From contig CANFNN010000087.1 in assembly GCA_947448095.1 (NCBI GenBank), forward strand, positions 1-9,864: a stretch of DNA of 9,864 bases, read 5' to 3'. The notes under the pieces are model-generated. The model saw nothing but the letters and a program-made list of their open reading frames with translations. It was not told the DNA's origin and made no database searches. Shown piece by piece: positions 6,697-9,864 of the stretch (the first letter of the stretch is position 1; each line of letters begins with the position of its first letter). This DNA comes from Bacteriovoracaceae bacterium (GTDB lineage Bacteria > Bdellovibrionota > Bacteriovoracia > Bacteriovoracales > Bacteriovoracaceae). Position numbers and translations under genes: made by a program.

Positions 6697-7601
6697 GCCT
6701 GATTTTCTTAAGCCTCTCATCAGTGTGTTTGGCGCTTCCGCCAGAGACGACTCTGGATTATAAAGGTAGCGTCTTTTCCCACTTTGTAAGTCACGATTTA
6801 AAGACACCTAACTCTCAGATTGAAAAAGTCATCATTTCAGTCCACGGATCTGAGAGAAACGCTCATACCTATTTTAATTCTATCGAGGCCATGGTGAAGC
6901 GTGAAGGAGTAGTTGATAAAACGATTATCCTTGCTCCCCATTTCAAAGAGGCTTTGGATCCTTTGCAGCCGCAAGAGCTGTATTTTAGCCCTGAAGGCTG
7001 GCTGAGTGGTGATGAGGCCTTGAATGGCGCTGTGAGCTCGTTTGAAGTCATAGACCACATCATGGAACTCTTAGCGAATAAATCTATTTTTCCCAACCTC
7101 AAAGAGATCGTGATGACTGGTCATTCGGCCGGCGCTCAGTTAACTCAAAGATATGCGGCAGGGTCAAATAGCGATGGAATTTTCCCCGATATTCACTTCC
7201 GCTACATCGTCGCGAACCCCGGCTCCTATCTGTATCTCACCAAAAATCGGCCAGTGAACCCGAATTTGCCCTGCAGTTTTAATGATTACAAATTTGGACT
7301 GGATCACCTCAATACTTATATGCAAAAAAATGTTTCCCAACTCATCGCTCAGTACACTTCCAAGCAAGTGGTTTATCTCTTGGGTGAGCAAGATATTATT
7401 TCAGATAATATTGATCAATCTTGTCCCGCCCAATATCAGGGCAAGACTCGTTTGGAGAGAGGACGATTTTATAAGGCGCAGTTAGAAGTAGAATTTCCAC
7501 AGGCCAGACATTTTCTTTTTACGGTACCAGGAATCGGCCATACCCAATACGGAATGTACACTTCAGCGATTGGTCAAAAAGTTCTATTTCAAGAATTGTA
7601 G
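6678..7601 (+). CDS. Exported alpha/beta hydrolase
   Basis: This is a 307-residue serine hydrolase of the alpha/beta fold with a signal peptide (MTKAFFCLIFLSLSSVCLA, probable cleavage before LPP). Visible catalytic elements are the oxyanion-type HGSER (56-60), the nucleophile elbow GHSAG (148-152) with Ser150, a likely acid at Asp239 (LLGEQDI) and His288 (GIGHTQY). Cys199 and Cys249 could pair in the periplasm. It probably cleaves an ester or a similar bond, but the substrate cannot be inferred. An in-frame TAG at 6672-6674 rules out an upstream start, and later starts would break the signal peptide, so the ATG stands. AGGA is only one base from the ATG, which is poor spacing. The ATG region is part of a terminator-like hairpin. 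The last 18 bases overlap the end of the convergent oxidoreductase gene. Confidence 0.85.
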   Translation: MTKAFFCLIFLSLSSVCLALPPETTLDYKGSVFSHFVSHDLKTPNSQIEKVIISVHGSERNAHTYFNSIEAMVKREGVVDKTIILAPHFKEALDPLQPQELYFSPEGWLSGDEALNGAVSSFEVIDHIMELLANKSIFPNLKEIVMTGHSAGAQLTQRYAAGSNSDGIFPDIHFRYIVANPGSYLYLTKNRPVNPNLPCSFNDYKFGLDHLNTYMQKNVSQLIAQYTSKQVVYLLGEQDIISDNIDQSCPAQYQGKTRLERGRFYKAQLEVEFPQARHFLFTVPGIGHTQYGMYTSAIGQKVLFQEL

Positions 7602-8237
7602 GACATCTTTCGGATTGAGAATCCTTTGTCCTTTAAAGGTATCAAACGCCGACTCAATACAGGCATGGGCAACAAGCTTACCACTTACTGGCTGGATGGA
7701 TTCAAGGTGAGGGATGATGGGAATCATACCCAAGACTTTACCAGAGTAATGTTCAAAAACTCTTTTGCGGGCCCGAGGCCCCTTAAGCAGACCAGGGCGA
7801 ATGATGGAAATTTTCGGGAAAGATAGTTTCATCACGTCTCGTTCCAGATCCCCCTTCATTTTAGTGTAGGCAAGATGGGATTTTGTGTCCGCATTAGGTG
7901 CTGAAACCAGAACATAATTAGTCATGCCATTAATCTTGGCAGCTTGTGCCACTCTTAATTGGTAATCATAGTCCACAATTCTCTGGGACTCTCTTGTGCC
8001 GGCCTGTTTGAGTGTTGTGCCCAGGGCAGAGAAAAGTATTTCTCCCGTAATGTGCTCCCGCCAATCAATCAACTGATCAAAATCAATGACGAATTCCTGA
8101 AGTTTAGGGTGGGTGATGCCGGTTGAACGGCGGACAAAGATTTTGATATTAGAAAATCTAATGTCATTAAGAGCATAGTTCAGAATCTCAGAGCCGACCA
8201 GTCCAGTCGCTCCAATCAATACAGCTGTTTGTCCCAT
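7584..8237 (-). CDS. HTATIP2/TIP30-like NAD(P)-binding oxidoreductase
   Basis: This is a 217-residue atypical short-chain dehydrogenase. The dinucleotide motif GATGLVG (9-15) follows strand QTAVLI. Arg36-Arg37 in FVRR suggest NADPH preference. LFSALGTTLKQAG (68-80) and VDYDYQL (88-94) are typical of the HTATIP2-like group. Ser112 in VSAPNAD and the Y124-x3-K128 pair (YTKMK) complete the catalytic set, and IRPGLLKG (146-153) lies beyond. The substrate is unknown. The frame runs open upstream to 8360, but those residues do not fit the family and would overlap the divergent gene. The Met just before the Rossmann strand is therefore chosen, although no Shine-Dalgarno precedes it. It converges on the hydrolase with an 18-base overlap. 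Confidence 0.85.
   Translation of the reverse strand: MGQTAVLIGATGLVGSEILNYALNDIRFSNIKIFVRRSTGITHPKLQEFVIDFDQLIDWREHITGEILFSALGTTLKQAGTRESQRIVDYDYQLRVAQAAKINGMTNYVLVSAPNADTKSHLAYTKMKGDLERDVMKLSFPKISIIRPGLLKGPRARKRVFEHYSGKVLGMIPIIPHLESIQPVSGKLVAHACIESAFDTFKGQRILNPKDVLQFLK
7600..7632. other. Nested inverted repeat at the hydrolase / oxidoreductase junction
   Basis: AGGACA (7600-7605) pairs with TGTCCT (7627-7632), and inside it GGATT (7612-7616) pairs with AATCC (7620-7624) around a GAG loop. The outer arm begins within the hydrolase stop codon. Only three T follow, so it is not a canonical terminator. A 10-bp perfect palindrome, CCTTTAAAGG (7630-7639), overlaps its right arm. On the other strand this is coding sequence for the last part of the oxidoreductase. 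Confidence 0.35.
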
Positions 8238-8253
8238 TACAATATTAGAACTG

Positions 8254-8282
8254 TTAACTTTTAGGATGTCTATTGATAAGAT
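8254..8282 (+). promoter_or_regulatory. Candidate promoter implying a leaderless mRNA
   Basis: TTAACT (8254-8259, 4 of 6) and TAAGAT (8277-8282, 4 of 6) are spaced by exactly 17 bases in the short divergent gap. The expected transcription start, seven bases after the -10, falls on the A of the ATG at 8289. That gene also lacks a good Shine-Dalgarno. Both boxes are imperfect. Confidence 0.37.
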
Positions 8283-8288
8283 GGGACG

Positions 8289-9143
8289 ATGATAAAACTT
8301 GAGAAAATTTTTGAACTTACCAACCCTTTTATTTCTGCCGCCAGTGGGTTGGTTGTTCATGCGAATAAAATCTTTGTGATCTCAGACGATGAGAATTTTC
8401 TTGGAATCTATGACTTTGAGACTCAAACTGGCTTGAAGTCTATTCTTTTTCATGAATTATTGCCGGATGATAAATTATTAAGAAAAAAGCAAAAAGGGGA
8501 TTTTGAAGCACTCATCGACTTACCCTTGCTCAAAAAATTATTAGTCGTGCCCTCCGGTTCAACTCAGCAGAGAGTTCGGGGCGCATTGCTGTTTGAGAAT
8601 GGAGACTTTGCCCAGGAAATAAATTTTGCTCCCCTTTATTCTCTCTTGGCCCAACAGATTGAGGAAATCAATATTGAAGGGGGATTAACTTTTCAAGATG
8701 AGTTGTGGCTCTTTCAAAGAGGAAATGGGGTCGGAAATAAAAATGCACTTATTGTTTTGAATCTCACTGACTTTCTATCTCAGCAGCCGCTGCAGCCTCG
8801 CGTACTCGCTATTTCCCTTGGTCTTCTGAATAATGTCCCCTTGTCATTTACCGACGCCACTAAAGCGGATGGGCTTATCTTGTTTCTTGCCGTTGCAGAA
8901 GATTCTCAGTCGACTTATTTGGATGGGACCGTCGTCGGTTCCGTCTTAGGATTGATGAATAAATCGGGAGAAATTTTGGAGACAATGGTGATAGAGACAA
9001 CTTCAAAACCCGAAGGTCTTTCCTACAATCCTTTAGAGAAATGTTTTTATATCGTTACTGATGACGACGATCACACGCGGCCAGCATCCTTGTTTAGAGG
9101 GGAGTTGCCGAAAGCATGGCAGAAGTATTTTTCTGCCTTATAA
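8289..9143 (+). CDS. Beta-propeller-like protein, DUF6929/SdiA-regulated-like
   Basis: This is a 284-residue protein without a signal peptide or membrane segment, probably cytoplasmic. Its repeating strand-turn pattern carries conserved acidic motifs at regular points: SDDE (32-35), DFEAL (71-75), PSGS (88-91), NIEGG (128-132), QRGN (143-146), KPEGL (240-244) and TDDDD (257-261). Repeated E-G/A-L turns are typical of phytase-like and SdiA-regulated beta-propellers. The motif order resembles DUF6929 as I remember it, without a search. No enzymatic role can be stated, though the acidic clusters could bind a metal. An in-frame stop at 8277-8279 makes the ATG the first possible start. It diverges from the oxidoreductase across about 50 bases, so the two may share control. 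Its stop is fused with that of the hemerythrin gene. Confidence 0.75.
   Translation: MIKLEKIFELTNPFISAASGLVVHANKIFVISDDENFLGIYDFETQTGLKSILFHELLPDDKLLRKKQKGDFEALIDLPLLKKLLVVPSGSTQQRVRGALLFENGDFAQEINFAPLYSLLAQQIEEINIEGGLTFQDELWLFQRGNGVGNKNALIVLNLTDFLSQQPLQPRVLAISLGLLNNVPLSFTDATKADGLILFLAVAEDSQSTYLDGTVVGSVLGLMNKSGEILETMVIETTSKPEGLSYNPLEKCFYIVTDDDDHTRPASLFRGELPKAWQKYFSAL
9118..9137. other. Hairpin at the propeller / hemerythrin junction
   Basis: GGCAGAA (9118-9124) and TTCTGCC (9131-9137) are a perfect 7-bp inverted repeat. A G-T pair can add an eighth step, leaving a TATT loop. It ends one base before the palindromic TTATAA that gives both genes their stop codons. Neither strand has a T-tract afterwards, so Rho-independent termination is not supported in the strict sense. 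Confidence 0.42.
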
Positions 9144-9587
9144 ACTCAGATGCTGTTTTACCTCAATGAATTCCTCGCCGAACTCAACTAATTCTTCTAA
9201 TGAGAAATCAACTTTTGCTTCGCTAAAAAGGACTCTTTCCTCTTCTTTAATGTGCTTTTTGATAGTCTCATTCAATTTCCTAAAAGTGGAATCCCACTCA
9301 TCACTTTCAATTCCGATGTTGTCTAATCGGGCAATCAAATCTTTGATTACTTTGTGCTCATTAATTGAGCGCTGAGCAACGTCCTCAGCTTCTTCATCGT
9401 GAACATCTTTCATTAAATGCTGATAGATCGTTTTTTCCTCGCCGCTCATGTGTGGAACTAATTCTTCTTCCAGTTGAAGATAAAGCGACTTCTTTTCAAC
9501 GATTTCATTACAGGCCTGGATTTGGACCAGGATGCCTTCTATATGTCTGTGTTCTTCGCGTAATGTGTTGAGAATTGATTGGCTCAT
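9138..9587 (-). CDS. Hemerythrin-like HHE domain protein
   Basis: This is a 149-residue, mostly helical cytoplasmic protein with the histidine/glutamate set of a di-iron HHE bundle. His13 lies in EEHRHIEG, His46 with Glu50 in HMSGEE, His78 in NEHKVIKD, and His112 with Glu116 in KHIKEEE. Family members bind O2 or nitric oxide, store or protect iron, or sense redox state. No further domain is fused here, so a binding or protective role is most likely. AAGGGAG four bases upstream supports the start. Its ATG overlaps the stop of the small secreted peptide gene as ATGA, which points to translational coupling. The final TAA is shared as TTATAA with the convergent propeller gene. Confidence 0.88.
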   Translation of the reverse strand: MSQSILNTLREEHRHIEGILVQIQACNEIVEKKSLYLQLEEELVPHMSGEEKTIYQHLMKDVHDEEAEDVAQRSINEHKVIKDLIARLDNIGIESDEWDSTFRKLNETIKKHIKEEERVLFSEAKVDFSLEELVEFGEEFIEVKQHLSL

Positions 9588-9775
9588 AAATCTCCCTTGG
9601 TTTTCTTTTTAGACCCTTTTGTTAGCTGCTTTTTATTTGGCTCCTGTTGCATTTGCTTTTTGTCTTTTTTTGTTTCAGAGCTTTCGAGCTCGGGATTAGC
9701 GGGAAGGAAGGTAGGATCTCCCATCGCCAAGAGCTGGAAACTGCAAATGATGGGTAGAATCAAATAGAATTTCAT
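9584..9775 (-). CDS. Small Lys-rich secreted protein (63 aa)
   Basis: The chosen ATG at 9773-9775 follows GGGGA by four bases and starts a good signal peptide (MKFYLILPIICSFQLLA, probable cleavage before MGD). An ATG nine codons upstream would add MALLINGDS ahead of the signal, which is less likely. The mature chain, about 46 residues, has a short Pro-containing start and then a Lys/Gln-rich tail with almost no hydrophobic residues, so it is probably disordered and basic. No family is recognised. The gene ends in the ATGA overlap with the hemerythrin start, so the two are made together, although one is exported and the other is not. It is the mirror image in charge of the acidic secreted peptide at the other end of the window. 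Confidence 0.6.
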   Translation of the reverse strand: MKFYLILPIICSFQLLAMGDPTFLPANPELESSETKKDKKQMQQEPNKKQLTKGSKKKTKGDL

Positions 9776-9864
9776 AGAATCCCCATTGATGAGTAACGCC
9801 AAATGTTTTCACTTTTTTAACGCTCTTTGAACAAGAGATATTCTAAAGATCTGGTTGTCAGCCA

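Noticed and set aside
6837..7485. Several 67-77 aa frames within the hydrolase gene
   Set aside because: They overlap the coding region of a clear alpha/beta hydrolase and show no signal, domain or ribosome binding site.
8238..8360. 41-residue N-terminal extension of the oxidoreductase
   Set aside because: It overlaps the conserved start of the divergent propeller gene, lacks a ribosome binding site and does not fit a family that begins directly at the Rossmann strand.
9776..9802. Upstream ATG for the Lys-rich secreted peptide
   Set aside because: It would add polar residues before a signal peptide that is already complete. GGGGA fits the downstream ATG.
9817..9864. Possible C-terminus of a minus-strand gene entering from the right edge (ends KER then TAA)
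   Set aside because: Only 15 codons are visible and a second frame is also open, so chance cannot be excluded.
1..9864. Mobile elements, CRISPR, tRNA/rRNA, riboswitch or defence system
   Set aside because: No transposase, integrase, repeat-spacer array, tRNA cloverleaf or recognisable defence gene was seen on either strand.

Overview
The window looks like a compact chromosomal stretch from a moderately AT-rich Gram-negative bacterium. The Gram-negative call rests on several lipoprotein signal peptides, a PpiA-type exported cyclophilin and a ClsA-type cardiolipin synthase with an N-terminal membrane anchor. The many small or orphan lipoproteins, the AAGGAG-type ribosome binding sites and the tight packing remind me of Bdellovibrio/Bacteriovorax-like bacteria (Bdellovibrionota). 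That placement is an inference from style and has not been tested by any search. I see no tRNA, rRNA, CRISPR array, insertion sequence, integrase or phage gene, and no shift in composition that would mark an island.

Layout. Positions 29-476 (minus) hold a two-gene mini-operon for tiny exported proteins: a very acidic secreted peptide, then a 56-residue lipoprotein that starts with TTG. A probable terminator follows. Positions 621-2210 (plus) carry two tandem paralogous lipoproteins, each with a perfect EF-hand loop inside a CHRD-like fold. A pirin (2292-3002, plus) ends 5 bases before the end of a convergent 494-residue lipoprotein with a permuted papain-like (YiiX/C92-type) peptidase core (3008-4492, minus). 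Cardiolipin synthase (4585-6006), periplasmic cyclophilin (6056-6619) and an exported alpha/beta hydrolase (6678-7601) run together on the plus strand. The hydrolase end overlaps the end of a convergent HTATIP2-like NAD(P)-binding oxidoreductase (7584-8237, minus). A cytoplasmic beta-propeller-like protein (8289-9143, plus) diverges from it and ends on a palindromic double stop shared with a hemerythrin-like protein (9138-9587, minus). The hemerythrin is translationally coupled to an upstream gene for a small Lys-rich secreted peptide (9584-9775, minus).

The genes do not form one pathway. Envelope functions dominate: membrane lipid synthesis, periplasmic folding and exported lipoproteins. Two metal-dependent proteins with possible redox or oxygen/iron-related roles (pirin and hemerythrin) are also present. 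The most unusual points are about architecture. A terminator-like hairpin has its 3' arm and T-tract formed by the first codons of the exported hydrolase. All three convergent gene ends touch or overlap, and each carries a hairpin. A predicted promoter would put transcription start on the ATG of the beta-propeller gene. Two miniature exported-protein genes depend on start choices that simple gene callers may miss.
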